Shown here: piece after piece, positions 1 through 13,849 of the stretch | Layout of the letters: every line of letters starts with the position of its first letter | Position numbering within the stretch: the first letter of the stretch is position 1 | From: Trogon surrucura | Lineage: Eukaryota; Chordata; Aves; Trogoniformes; Trogonidae | Direction of reading: 5' to 3' | Assembly: GCA_020746105.1 (NCBI GenBank) | Contig: CM036617.1 | Span: 171,334,412-171,398,411, forward strand | DNA: 64,000 nt | Notes under the pieces: model-generated | What the model was told of the DNA's origin: nothing | The model's input: the letters and a program-made list of their open reading frames with translations, nothing else | Databases searched by the model: none | Made by a program: the position numbers and the translations under genes

Positions 1-3000
1 TATATGGCTTTGGCTTCCAGCCACTGAACTTATGCCATTTCCCATTTGAGCAGAGAGCACTTTTGTAGCTAGTATTTCCATCTACTGAAAGCGTTTATAC
101 GCTATAATAAATTATTTACACATGCTTTCCTGCCTAATTGTCTCTTGCTAGTAGAAGCTCTATTACAAGAGTCAGGACAGACATCAAGACTTTTGTACCT
201 CACATGGGGATGCAAACCCCACACTCATGCAGATGAGAAGCCAGGCTGTTCTTTTAGATGAAAGAACAAGTCTTCACTATATTAAAGAGCACAACTTTTT
301 ATTACTGTTTTCTGTGCTCAAAGGGAAAGAAAAATCAACTGGAGAGGAGCCCAGGTGCTGTCAGGGCAGGTGCAGCTCCCAGGACACCTACTGCTGCTGC
401 CTCAGCCCCAGACGTGCTGCTTTCCCTCTCTTTTCAGAAACTGTAGATAAGAAACTTGTTCAAACCGGATTGCCAGAGTTTATTTATTGTACTTTACTAA
501 ACTTCCCCCTTTTAAGCTCTTTAAACAAAGAGGTACTTCATAGCAAACCTTTGTCGGTTCTTCAGTCAAATACTTTGACCTTTCGCAGCTCAGCTGTGAC
601 TAAAGAGTGTTTTCTGAACCTGAAAAGCTCCTGAAGGATCTCAAGTCACTGACCCGCATATCACACGGAGTAACCCTGACAGCCCTTGTCTCTCCACTCT
701 ACATGCTGTTTTAGTTTGGGGCAGTTTGGTTGTTCTGTTCTCCAGAGTATAACTCTCCCTGCAAAGCCATCTGAATTAGCACCGAGCATGCACACCAGCT
801 GGCATTGCAGTCTTTCAGGTAAGCACGTTTTAGGGCACATTTCAGGGAGCAGGGTGAGACCCTAGCAGATGGGAGACCAAGATGCAGGAGAAGTTACGGA
901 GAGGAAGGGGAGATCCATACTCTCCTCACCATGGTGTTGGATGCTGGAGATGGTGGTTCCTTGCCTTTCACCAAAGGCTCTGCTCTCCCCTCTGCGAACA
1001 ATCATAAATTTGGTTTCCAGATGCCTTGTTTGGGTCTCCTGAGACATGCTCATCCCATGCCAATCTTTCTGAGGGATAGTCAGGAGGAACCACTGCTTTG
1101 TAACTGGAAAGGACATGTTCCAGTTCCCTAGAATTTGCCCCGTGTTGTTTCTTCTCAGTTCAAGGTCTATTTTCAAACATCATGAAAGGGTAGGGAAAAG
1201 GTTCTGGTGTTATCATTGCAGGGCCCGCTGCTGCCCAGCCTCCTGCCAGACCTGTTCAGGGTATCCCTCTGTTGTCATGGTTATCTGTTTAACATTCTCT
1301 GACTCCCACTCCTCTCCCTTGTCTTCATTCTTGTACACCACAGACATTTGATTACTCCCTGTGTTCTTTTCCCTTTTCCCAAGAGGGAGATGGACAGTGG
1401 CAATGGAGATGCTATTCAGGGATAGTGCACAGTGGTCTGTTTTCTGGTACTCCTCAGCATTCCCAGTTATTACACTAGGGAAGCTACATGGTACCTCCCT
1501 GCCTAATACCTTTAATGTTTCTTTATGGCTGTACCATAAACTACTTTATCCATTTAAGTTGTTCTTTTCTGGCTACATTCTGTCTTTTTCCATAGGAAAC
1601 ATTCTCAAATCTAAAATCTCAAATCTGTCTCAGTACACTTTCTTTGACATCTGCCATGGACGATTATAGTTTTTCTTATGGGCAGCTAATTGCTTGAAAA
1701 TGAATAGGGTATTCTTTATGCCAGGCACTTTCAAATTACTGTTTCTTATTTCCCTGCAGCATCTCCTTGACTCTAGCCAAGTCTATAATCTTATCTACAA
1801 TATTGATTTTGGTAGTATCCCTCAGTACAATGTGTCCAAACTAAGCAGAGGGGTAAGTAGCATACGGAACAGTCCTTCAACAATGAGTCACCAAATAAAA
1901 AGTTGTCCTGGTCACTGCATTATCAAAGTACTGACAGTTCTGCCTTTTTCATTGCAAGGCACAGAAATCTACCATGTCCTTAATTACTCTGGCTCCTGGA
2001 CAATATATTAGTGCCCCTTAGATGGAGAGGCTAGCCAGTGTTCAGGGTTTGCAGGGAGAATTAATTACAGAAGCCAGTTACTAGCTCTCTGGGATTGTAC
2101 CGATTATTTGCAGAGAATGCAATTTTTTGCACAAATTCTGTTTCTGTGAATGCAGTAGAGCCAAATAACTGGCATTTTCCTTGCTTACCATTTCCAAAAT
2201 GACTCTTCCAGGGAGTACACTTTCTGCCTGTGCTTTCTATTTGGGATGTGACATCGGTCCTCATTTGCTGGATTTCTCTTGCTTACTGCAGCTTTTTGCT
2301 TGAGATATAACTGATGCATCCTAGGCTTACGATCAATTTTCAGAGAATCTCTGAATTTTATGTGGTGTCTTAGCTTCTGCTTTGCCTTTGTAGTGATGGC
2401 TAGCCCTTTCCTTGGACAATGGCTTCAACTATCTTTACTTTCAAAGATGTTTAACCTTGCCTTCTTACGGCCCCAGTGAAGGTATCTGCATACACTAGGT
2501 TTATATAGGTCTGTGCTGGCTGACTACTACCATCCACCACAGTAATATTTTCAGAAGCCTGACACAGAGTAGGACAACATTTGTTAAACTGCATAAAAAA
2601 TTAAGTCTACAAGCTGCTGTGACATTGTCATCTTATGTTCATTTCTTTTTATTAGGTTCATTGAAAACTTAGTTGTCCCTGTATCTCTTAAAAGATGAAG
2701 CCAAGAGGTGGCCCAGTTTCCAAACCCCACTATCACCTAGGAGAGATTTGTTGCTCTCGTGTTTCAACAAGCAAAATGCAGTCATGCAGCTGTATTCAGT
2801 AATCCCAGCTCCTGGCTGGAAGTAGGAAGTTGTTACGTATTGCACATGCAATTTGTGTGAGAAGCAACTCCTATCTGTGATTTAAACATTTTCCAGGAAA
2901 CAGGGACATGGCACTGTGCTTCAAATGCAGTTAATGATTTGTTGGAAGCTTACTGAAGTATGGAAAGAGTCATTAAAGATAGAGTTCATCTTGCCTATTT

Positions 3001-6000
3001 TAGATTCCTCCAGTGCATATAGTCACATCTGAGAATGCTGCTTGAGGAAATCACGCTTGAGAAAGCATGATTCATCTGGTCGCCTTGAGATATTGCTTTA
3101 GCATGTGGCAAGTATAGCCTACAAGTTCATGTAAAATGTTCAGCAGCTCTATGGGGACAGCAGATCCTGGTGTCAGCTGATCATAACCACATCTTTTCCA
3201 TCTCAGCTGACAGAAGGTAAGGAAATAGGTGGGGAGTTAAAAGTGTATAATCTCTCAGCTTTGATATCAGCTACTGAAAGAGTTAGCAGGGTTTGTTGCT
3301 GTTTAGGCTCAAGCTCTTGAACATGGTCTGGAGAAGCAGGACTGGGTGAGAAGCAGAGTCTTTGGCCAAGGAGTAGTAGAAATGGCAAGGTGCATCTTCA
3401 GCTCCAGGGAAGTCAGTTTGGCAGCACAGGCTCCTGGAGGAACCGAGGTTGTCCTCTGCTCAGGAGCAGGTTTCTGGATGGGATGAGGCAGCAATGAGCT
3501 CTGGAGGTCTCAAAGGGAGTTTGCTCCTTGTAAATGAGGCCTCTGCCTGTTGTGCACCATCCTACTCTGTTATGCTTCTTTTTTTATAGTCTCATTACAT
3601 GGAAATTGAGTGTTAAACTAGCACAAAACAGCCAGAGTGAAGTGAAGAATCAGAATCCTCGCATTTTTAGGCATATAGTTATGCCATGAGCCAAAGTGTG
3701 GGTTTCAGACTCTGCAGCTCTTGGCCTTAGGCTTTATGTATGCATTGCTGTGGCATAACTGTAAGTTTGATGCTGTCTCACTAGGCAGTATATTGGCAAA
3801 ACACAGAAAAATCATTTGACTCTGGGAAGAGCCTAAGGCGCGGGTAGAGAAAAAACCCACACAGCGTGTCTGTCCGATGACTCCCCTTGCTGCTGAAGGG
3901 GCTCCATCTCGTGGATGGCTGCCATCCTTGTCCAGAGGAAGGAGAAGAGAGGAGAAAAAAAGAATACAAAAATACAGAGGAGCACAACAGTCCCAGGCGT
4001 GACCACAGCATCAGTACGTGCCATCCCACAGTGAGCCCCATGGAGGACCAGGGATGCAGGTGGTGAGGCCATTCCCATGGGAGAGGACTGACACTGCCTT
4101 CTGATTCCTCCCAGCCTGCTGGAGGCAAGCACTGGGAGCTTTTGCTCCCTTCACACCCTGAGAGCAGTTGCCTCTCCCCAAGCACAGGGAATTTTCAATT
4201 ATGCAATATGAAAAAGGAAGAACATGGTGTGGGCGGCGGTGCAGGAACATGCCCCCAGGGTGGCCTTGCAGCAATGCAGAGGATGGTGGGAAGGGCTGAG
4301 GGAAGCTGCTTGGACTGCTCGTGCGGGAGGCCAGCCCCTGGTGAACAGACACTAAAGCAAGCCTTCGTGGACAAGTGTCGGCAGAAAACGTTTGGCGGTT
4401 TTGTTGCCCAGGGCAAAGAATGTCTTTCTCAGGATGTCCTGCCAGCTTCCAAGGATGGTGTTACATGCCACCACGAATGCCCCGGGACAGAAGAATATCA
4501 TCGTGCTCTAGGTTAATTATAATTGACATTTGAATAAAAAATCCTCCATTCCTCACCCCACTGATCCCTTCGCTATTTGATCCCAGCGCGTACATCTAAA
4601 ATTAGGCCTTTGAAAGTACTTCATGGCAGAGGTTGTAAATGGTATATTTTCCTAAGCCTGCTGCTCTCGAGGCTTATGTTTTGCCTTCTTACGACTTGGC
4701 TTGTGGCCGGAACTGCATCTGTGTAAATTTGGGACGTGAAGGCTCAGTAATACTCTGCGACTTCAATAACAGAGGAGCTGAAAAAATTCCATTAAAGCAT
4801 ATCAGGTTCATTTAAACAAAGAGCATTATTATTTAACCCTTAGACTTACACTAGTCAGAGTGTGGGAAATATACCCTCAGCAGTCCAAGATCTCTCTGGC
4901 TTTCCAGTGTAGCATTATCCCCTCACGACGTTTTCTTGAGACACCAGTGGGGACATTTTGACACATAGCAAGTAATCTCAGTTTAGCGCTGAGTGGATGT
5001 GGTGAGACCTGCTGCCATTATGTGGGCTGAGGAGGGGAGAAATTGCCTTCTCCTTCATTGTTAACAGCCTGAGCACTCCACTTTGCCAGTTTCTTCAGAA
5101 CACACCAGCTAATTTTTTGTGCAATCAGTTTTTAATGACCGCCCATTGCACAAAAATAAAAAGTAGTTCACTAAACCATCTGCACTAATAAAACAAGTTT
5201 TGTGTAGTCAAAGGTTTGGCTTCAGATCACATTTCAGTGGGGCGTTCCCTGAAGGGTATCTCAGAAAAAGCGCAGGCTATTAAAAGAAACAGAGTTCTGT
5301 TTTTGTCACAGGATTTCTGATTTTAGTTCCCACTACGGGTCCCAGGACTCTCGTGGGTTTTGGACCAGAGATGGGCTGATAATAGAGGGCAAGATTCTCC
5401 CATGCAACCTGCCTCCTCCAATTTGGAGCTTGTTTACTTGAAGAAGCTAGCATTGTGTATACTATGAGTGAATGTAAAGGGCAGCAGTGCTCAATCCTTG
5501 GACAGTCATCATCTGTGTGTCTAAAACACACGCTATCATGCAGTTCATGCTGATCTCTTTGGTAGCAGATTACCGCAAACTGTGAAAAAATATTTGCAGC
5601 CAGGAGTAAGGGTGAGGTACACTTGCTTTTCTTCACCTTCTTGTATTCCCACCTGTCCTTCATCCTGCTTTCCTTCTGACATCAGGGTAACACCGCCATC
5701 ATTTGATCTCTCTACTGCATGGCATACAACAATGTCCTAGGAGAAGCCATATTAGCTCTCTCCAAATTTTCTCTTTTAGGGTTTCACTCTGCTCACTGCA
5801 TTTTAGCTGCTCTGTACTGTGGCACCATTCTCGTCATTCCTTCTGATATTTTTGTCTTTGAGTTTCTCCACATCCTGTCATTAAGTGATTTCTTGAAGCC
5901 ACACTATGAACCCCTGTTATTTTCTTTCCCTCTAAGTGCTTGTCTTTGTCCACCATCTCAGCTAAGATAACCAGGATAATGGTTTGGTGTTTACAATAGC

Positions 6001-8180
6001 TAAAAAAATGAACACCATAGAGGATTTAGGCATACCACTGCCATGATTTCACTACCAAATCATTGATGGGAGTAGTCGGGCCTGAAGGACGAGGGCTGGC
6101 TTGGAAAGTCAGGGCACTTACCTTCCAGTTCTTGTGAGACCAGGAACAATCACTTAACTCACCCTTCTCCAGTTTCCCCAGCTGTAGGACAAAGCTGACG
6201 GGGTGTCACTAAGCTGTGGAGGAAAGAGGTATTCCAAGTGGCGGATAATTACTAGAATTGCTTACTTGATTTCAGGCCATGACACTTCAGCTCTCTGGAG
6301 ACAGAGGTCAGGGAGGGGGTTCATGAGAAGGAAATTCCACATTGCTTGAAGGCATAGATGACATTTTCATTTCTGATGGAAAATGTGTAAAATAAATGCT
6401 ATAAAGTTAACACCACCCTCCCCCGAGTGGCTTTATATATTTATTTTCTTACTTTCTAACTCACTGGTTTGAACTGTTCTCACGTGTTTCCCTTGTTAGC
6501 TAGAAATCCCCTCGTGTTTGCAGATGCAACTTTTGTGATGACTTGCATCACTCCACTTCAAAGAAAGGCCAAGCTTCCGACTGTTTCTCTTTACTACTTG
6601 TAGCCCTTGTGATACCCTTCACTAGAAGATGTCTCCAGCCCAGAGAGGCTTTGTGCATGGCCTAGGGTAAGGAGAACACCTTACCTCCCCCTGGCCACTC
6701 CCAGGTTGGGGTCCAACCAGTGCCTCTTGATCTGCCAGTGCTATTGATCCCTTTTGGGCTCTTCAGGCTTTCACTGGAAATGCAAACTTCTGCCTGATAT
6801 CCCCTGTGGGGATTTCTAGTCCCAGCTCCCCTGAGGGTGAGTTCCGACACCACAAATGTGCTGCTGCTTTCCCGTCCGCCAGCGCCAGCCCTCCACACCT
6901 CCACGCACTTACAGACTGACCAATTTGCACACAAAACCAACTTCGCACCAGCGCTTCTGGTGTGAACACAAGATCACGTAAAAGCAATAAGATACTCCAG
7001 AAAAACAGGTGCTGCAGCTCAGGGGTAAGCAGGGATCCTTTAACCGGTAGGGTATTGGCGTGTAGAAGCCCTTCTGTCATTTGCTTATCACTGTGGAGCA
7101 TGTCACATCTGCTGGGCTGGTCCATCATGCTCCTGCTACAGCACACCATGTACTTCCCCAGCCCAGCATCTCCAAGCCTGTCAGGGCTGGCGCACTGGGA
7201 ATGAGATGCCCACAAACATCTCTCCCCCTCCCCTTTGTGTCCCACTTTTGCAGCACTGAGTTGCCATAGTCCCTCTCCCAGCTGAGGGTCTTGCCAGGCA
7301 GGTTGAGCTCCATTTACCACCTGCAGTGCTTGTGGCACTGAGGACCCCAAGGCTGTTCCACTCAGTGGGTTAAGAGACAGAGAAAGTTGTTGAGATCCTT
7401 CATCTGTCTTGAATACATTAAACTTATTGCATGTGCACTGAATGATGTTTCTGTTCTTAGTGAGCTGTTTGATATCTGGCCAAATTTCTCTTTTCCCATC
7501 TAGACAAGATTTTCAGGCAGAAGAAAAGGATGTTTTATATACAATCTTGATACAAAGGCAGTAATGGGTGAGGCAATGGGTCATGTGCATCATGGGTCTG
7601 CAAGCAGAAGTGCCAGGAGGAGGTGAGTAGGCACCCACCATCCATGAGGGTGAGCAGGAGGAAACCGAAAGGAGTTTTTGCAGAAAAACTGCAGAGCTAA
7701 GAGTCCTGTTTGGGAACAAGAGCTGAAGACAGTCCACAGAGGGCTGATGGATGGAAGCCTGCAAGGTGGGGAAGGCTGCACCATTTCAGGCATTCAATGT
7801 AAGGTTCTTTCCTGATCTGTGGTTCTGCAGTTACAGAACCAGTGCTTTGCCCTGGGACCAGGAGGATGTGACCTCCCTTCAGGGAGGTATCGTGGCCAGC
7901 TGGACCTCATCTAAGCATCTATATTGAGAGGAACAGAAGATTGGTACTGGAAACACCCTACTGCAGGAAAAAGAAGTCTTTGCCTTCTAGCCTGACCTGC
8001 ATTCATGTCTGAGACACTGCAGAGATGACCAAGGTTGTCTGGCTCTGGCCTCAGACTATTACCCTAGCTACTCTTCCACATGGCTACCAATTTTACTGCC
8101 AGCAACTTCAAGCATATCAGGAGAGACTACATGGGTTTTGGGGTGCTGGCTAAGTGCATAGGGGCCCAGATTGTGTCTCC
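1..8180. other. Intergenic DNA without a recognisable gene
   Basis: I see no conserved protein frame, RNA gene or well-formed transposon in this stretch. The open frames are short, overlap on both strands and resemble no family I know. Base composition is ordinary AT-rich avian intergenic DNA with local CT- or GA-rich patches, for example around 3.8-4.5 kb. Given CRADD to the right, I infer that this is part of the interval between CRADD and the next gene (PLXNC1 in other vertebrates), but nothing in the sequence here proves it. Confidence 0.6.
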
Positions 8181-9243
8181 TCAATCCGGATAGTAAAGAG
8201 GAACTACAGTGTCATTGAGTAACTGGAACATGTTGGGACAGCTCACATAAGTGGAGTGCTGGAATGGGAGAATACCAGGTCTTCAGCAAAGACAGGCAGG
8301 GAGACAAGGGGGTGTGGATACATATATGTGACAGAGCAGCTCTGATATATGGAGCTCTTCAATGGGCCAGACAGTAGGCAGGGTGAGGTCTTGTGGGTCA
8401 GGGCAGGGGCAGGTAATCAGTAATGGTGACAGTCTGGTGAGAGTTTATTAATGACCACTTAATTGGGGTAAGGAAGATGAAGCCTTCTTTAAACAACTTG
8501 AAGATCTTTTTTGATCGCATAGTCTGCATCTTATGGGAGATTTTTAACTTGCTGGATGAGCACTAGAGATGCAGGCCACCCAGGAGGTTTCTGGAAGATG
8601 TCAGGGCCAACTGTTTGACACAAGTACTAGATAATTTAACGTGGAATCACACACACACAAACACACACACACTGGACCTGCTATTCACAAAGCATTCACA
8701 CTGTTTGGGGGAGGGATAATCAATAGCAGGCTTGGTTGTGGAGACCCTGAAATAGTGGACTTAAAGATACTGAAGAAAATGTGGAAGACAAGTAACACAA
8801 TACAGATCACGGACTTCAGGAGAGCAGAGATTTCAGTTTCTTCAGACTGCTAAAGGTTGGATTCCACAGGAATGAGCTCTGAAGGGAAAAAAGTTTAGAA
8901 AAACTGGCAAGTGTTTACTGACAACTTCTTCCAAGAACAAAACCGTTCTAGTGTGCAGCAAACGAAGCAGATGTACCAGGAAACTAGCTTGACTCAGCAG
9001 GGAACTCATGACTGAATTACAATGCAAACACTGGATGTAGGTAGAAACTTTTTCTCTATCAGGACAGTCAAGCAGTGCTTGCTCAGAGAGGATGTGCAAC
9101 CTCTGTCTTCAGAATTCTTAAGGTCTCAGATGGATGAAACCCTGAGCAGCTTAATTCAATATCAGACCTAAACCTGCTTTGAGTAGAGGGTTGGACTACA
9201 GACCTTCTGAGGTCCCTTGCAGCCTGAATGGTTCTGTCATTAC
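8180..9243 (+). mobile_element. Old CR1 LINE fragment: endonuclease region joined to 3' end
   Basis: This reads as a decayed, plus-oriented CR1. The left part (about 8.2-8.6 kb) follows the CR1 endonuclease region, including the stretch that reads like an ACTTGGTGGGACAGCTC-type motif and the segment before the phrase LDLL, which is recognisable near 8,673-8,690. The text around 8,700-8,830 continues with the glycine-rich and DFRRA-like region that follows. It contains several frameshifts and stop codons. From about 9,015 the sequence switches to the CR1 3' end (GGTTGGACTA-type motif near 9,190, then GGTTCTGTCAT). The reverse-transcriptase segment that should separate the two is missing, so the copy is internally deleted. 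The left boundary is approximate. A short CA-rich simple repeat lies inside it at 8,650-8,672. Confidence 0.72.
8650..8672. repeat. CA-rich simple repeat
   Basis: A short ACACAC run with one AA interruption. It lies within the decayed CR1 endonuclease region just before the LDLL-like segment and probably expanded after insertion. Confidence 0.8.
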
Positions 9244-12200
9244 ATGAAATTAAAATGGTAGGACTACCTGATTCTTTATCATCAATGTCAGTATGACCAC
9301 TAAAGCCCAGTGAATTTCCAGCACAACAATGGTGAATAAGTGTGAGCCTAAAGATCCCTTTTTAGCTTTTCTATGTGCATGTTCAGGAAGGCAGCAGCTT
9401 TGGAAAGGAAGGTCTGGATGTTGCAGACACTAATAACACTGTCAAAGAATTCTGGAGTGACGTACAAATACCAGTATACATCTACTCAATCTCTATCTCT
9501 ATACAGAAGGAGTTACAAGACCTACTAATAGTTTAAAGGGATATTTTAGTTTAAAAAATACAATCATGGCATCACTGACATGAAGAGAAACTAAGCAAAG
9601 CTGTTATTACTGCCCTCAGCTTTCTGTGTTAAAAATCAGATCTTCTTTTTCCAAGAATGGCCTTTCATGGAGTGGTGAGTATTGTTTGTTTTTCAAGGAT
9701 GATGGAGTAAAGCTTTGTCAGTCCAATGTTTTTAATATCTGGAGATCAGTTTATCTTACTGGGCAGGCTGCCAAAAGTGATAACAGCTGCAGAACCTCTA
9801 CATTTGAACAGGGATTGTATCAAATCACTCACATCTGGAAAAAGGCCAAGAAAAACAGTTACTGGAAAGAGTGGAAATCATGCCTCAAAAATGGGATGAG
9901 AAGCTGTGGAATAATTATTCAAAAGCTGTGTGAACTTACATCAACATCTGCCAGGTGACCAGAATTGCCATCTGAATAAGGCATTAACCACAGTAAGACC
10001 AAATTTAGCTAAACAAGCCATTCCACCAGGATTAATTTCAAATTTTCCATCTTTATAGCTTTTCTATCAAGTGCACATACCCTAAGAGCACTGTAAATTC
10101 AGACCCTATCTTAATGCACATTGGCATCCCCTTGTAGACAAGCCCTTAGAAACAGAGGCACGTCCACCAGTACGAACGGAGTAATGCTTCTTTAAATGCT
10201 CCAAGATGAGGAAGCGACTCAGTGATGACGGCAAACAAAAAAAAGTGTAAATACACCACTGGCTAATGGAGTAGACTTTTAGTAATGAAGGCATCCATTA
10301 CACTTCTTTAGCCAAAACCACAGAAATATATCCTTCATCTATCAGTATGTGCCCTCCACGGTCTATGAGAGCACTGCGTGCAAAAGCAGTTTTGCAAGCA
10401 CTACTGCAGGGTCTTTTTTACCACTAACATGAGAAAAAGGGGGAAAGGACGCAAGACTTTTTCCATCCCAGTTGTCCACACTCCTAAGTGTCAGGCACCC
10501 AGAACACCTGGGGGTCTTCCAAGGGACATTAATCTCATCCAGTTGGGAAGGAGAGGCACATGAACACAAGTGCCAGGGGGACCAGCTCCACTCACAGGGC
10601 CACAGAATGACTCTTTGAAGAGAGTGAGACCGCTGCTCCAGCATGCTTTTTGCTAATTCTCCAGGAGGAAGTCTGCACCAGTCAGAATTCCTCCAAGGAT
10701 TCAGGGGCTGTAAGGGCTGAAAAAAAATCATGTTCATTGGTTTCAGGCCATAGTCTGCATCTGCACAGCAAGATGCTGTTTGCACATGGGTAAATTCAGG
10801 ATCTTTATTTCCCTTGCTCATTCCAATACAGTCTGCGAGTTCGCAGACGGAAACTTAGATGCAGATGTAGCTGGAAAAGATTGCCTTTTGAACTAACACT
10901 TCCTTTTTGTTAATTCCTTCTGGAGTGTATTGCCTGGTGCAAAGAGTTTACAGGTGCCAGGCTTTCAGTTAATTTCACAAATAATAAATTAGTGACAGAA
11001 CGCGTGGTCATGGCTTCTAGTTTAATTGCCAGTATAATATTTCATGAAGACAGGGTACAGGCGGCTTTTCTATAGCTTGTTGACATAAAAGAGAGTATCT
11101 GGTATATGCAAAAAAATAATTTCTGTGATATTATGGTGCCACTTGAGCCTCTGTAGATTGTAATAGGCGTATGGGAATGTGCACACACGCATGTGGGTAC
11201 ATGCACATGTGTGTGCATCAGGAGCAACGACCAACGAGAGGGAGAGAACCAAAATTAAGTGGTTTGTATGCGGAAGGCATGTCTCTGCAGATGGATGCAG
11301 ACAGATGTGGTCTCCTCTGCAGGGCATGTTAGCTTGGGCACAGCGCTGCCGGAAAATGGCTCAATGGTTTCCAGACTGGCTCCCGTTTGATCGGCTCAGA
11401 GCATGGCAGATGAGTGAACTTGTCTGGGCCCATTCATGCAGACATGCCCAGACCCACCTCTACACTTTCAAAACATCCCTGGAATGGAAAGGAGCTTTTC
11501 CAGTTAGGAACTAAAATAAATATTTGCTGGGATAACAGACATACTTGCTAAAGCCTTTGAAGGGGAGAAAGACAAAAACAACAGTAGAAACCAAAATTAG
11601 ATGATGATGAAACCCGTTGTTTAAGCAGGGTTCACTTATCATGAAACTATGGCAAATCTCCAGTCCAGAGTCAGATATTTGTTTCTCAAATTGAAGAAGG
11701 ACATGAAATATAAAGAGTAAAATTTGGCGGAGCTCCAAGGAGAAGAGTGTAAGAGAAGGAGAAAAGGCAAGAATTAATTCCCTTTATGAAGCTTACAGAT
11801 TGAGCTTTCCTTTGGGTCCCTTGGATATCACTGGCAGTATTTTTCTCCTTTTCAGCTCTCTGACTTTTGAGGAAAAGAAAGTGTAAAGTCATCTTGGACA
11901 CTAGCACAGTCATTGATCAGATTTACCTTAAGCCATCTAATCAGAGCCATGGGTCTATAGCCTGGTCTGAAGACAGTGAAGAGGAAAAGTAATTTCCAGA
12001 AGCTGCAATTAGGGTAGTGAGAAATGAAGTTTAGGATAAGTGACATGAATTACATCCCACAGTTCATGTCTCTCCCCTTCTATTGACTGTAGTGGATGAG
12101 TAGCTTCATCTAAATCACCTGCAGTCAAGGCAGATGATTCTCAACCTAAAGGGAGTAACAGAAAGAAGAAAAATAATGTTCATGGAGTATTCTGCATACA

Positions 12201-13720
12201 CTGGGCCTGCCTTTTTTTCTGGTGGAAGCCTAAGAGTATCTCAGAGATCAAGGAGGATGTCAACATACCTGCATTTTTGTAGCTGAAGGAAAAGCCTCAA
12301 ATTAATATCTTCAATTAAAGTGGAGCTTGGAGGCAGCACTGCCAGAAGAGGCAGACTCACTGTTGACCAGCTCCTCATCTTGCAGTCCACATTCCTCACC
12401 TAAATAAATATCTCAATCTATTGAGGTACTTCAAAGGCACCATTTCTTTTTATGCTGGTACTAACATTCAGAGGCTTAATAGAAAATCGCAACTTGTATC
12501 ATCTGTTTCCTCTGCTTATACAGATATTGTCAGGTCATTTTACCAAAAAAAAACCTACCCATACACCTCTTCTGCTGCTTTTAAGCGTCTTAATTTAGGC
12601 TTTTTCCATTACCCAGTTTAGTAATGATTAAAGGTCAGATTCATCTCCAGGTTTCCTTTAACAAACACAACCTGCCCATGATGCAATCCAAGACACGCTG
12701 GTGTTCATAGTACCGTGTATGCAAAAATTTCTTGGTAAACAAACCCGACACTTGTTGGTTCTCTGTTTCTCACCACCTACCGCTCAAATCTGGATGAGAG
12801 ACTGGCAGATATAGGAGCATCCTTAACCATCCCTCTGCAGGTTCTGAGCAAGGGCTGGACTCAAGTGTCTAGTGTTTACAGCTTATGAGGATCAATGCGC
12901 ACTACAGGTCTGTTTGCCACAGGGTTGCTCTTGCTGGTCCAACAAATGAACTCCTTATGTTATAGAAAGGGAGCAATAATAAGCATGCTTAAAACAAAGG
13001 TCTTAATAAAATGGTAGAGGGGCCACCCTTTCCCCTTCAACCCACAGGTGAGATTAAAAATATTGCTAAGAAACCACTGCTCCACGGTAGGACCAATTGG
13101 CTTTTACTCTTGTTCCCAGAGCAACCTCTGGGAAACATCACCAAAAAGATAACATCATGGCACCAGGAGTATTTTAGATGGAGACCAGCTGTGATGGCTA
13201 TCATCTGAAAATCTGTTGAATAACTAACAACTAATGTTAATGTATTCCACTTGGGCTATACCATCCATGCCAGAGAGTATTGCTCTTTAAAAAAAAAAAA
13301 AAAAAGAGAAGCCTGAAGCAGTTGTGTTCCTCCAGGATTTTTTTTTTTTTAATGAGTATTTCATTTATAAAGTCCAGATTTTAGTATCCTGCACAGCCAT
13401 AAGATGACTAGGCCTACCTCAAACTGATCAAAATGGAATTTTTCCATTGGGTTCAGTGTTCAGTTGACTATCCAAACATCTGTTTTGTGGTTCGTTCAAC
13501 CTTATACGTCAATATGATGTTAATCTTCTTTGTACACAAAAGCTGAAGCAGTGCCAATGACTTAACTTCCTAGAAGATGGAAGATCCTTTCTCAAGCTGT
13601 AAATCCTTCTGGCCTGTGCACAAAGTGAAAAATGTAAATCACTGGAGTGGAAACATGGCAAACATGATTTTCTGTCTAAACAAGGGCAGTCTTAACTTTG
13701 GAAATTAATCAGACTCTTTC
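9244..13720. other. Intergenic DNA without a recognisable gene
   Basis: No gene or clear transposon is recognised. The largest open frame is on the minus strand at 10,363-10,821 (152 codons). It has no recognisable domain, no coding-like composition and no splice context, so I treat it as a chance frame. Decayed repeats too old to identify by eye may be present around 11.9-12.2 kb. Confidence 0.55.
13293..13306. repeat. A homopolymer
   Basis: A run of A residues after a short AT-rich stretch. A T-rich run follows about 40 bp later (13,340-13,351), so the two could pair weakly in single strands. Confidence 0.8.
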
Positions 13721-13727
13721 CTAGAAT

Positions 13728-13849
13728 CACCTTCAATGACAATGAAGACAAATCTCCCAGATAATTACTGTGAAAATCAATCAGCCTCCTCCTTACATTT
13801 TTTTCCTAGTAATTTTCTAGGAGATTTGTCTTCGTTGTCACTGTAGGTG
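13728..13849. repeat. Long imperfect inverted repeat (hairpin)
   Basis: The left arm is 13,728-13,769 and the right arm is 13,808-13,849. The reverse complement of the right arm matches the left arm at 37 of 42 positions without gaps, with a 38-bp loop between them. The central arm block GAAGACAAATCTCC is identical. Such a structure could be a non-autonomous inverted-repeat element (MITE-like) or the DNA of an RNA hairpin. No flanking target duplication was recognised. The arms are AT-rich and the loop is pyrimidine-rich. Confidence 0.85.

Noticed and set aside
10363-10821. 152-codon minus-strand open frame, sharing the words LAKSML with a frame near 27.15 kb
   Set aside because: The shared text is only a few residues and the surrounding DNA does not align convincingly by eye. 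No domain or splice context.
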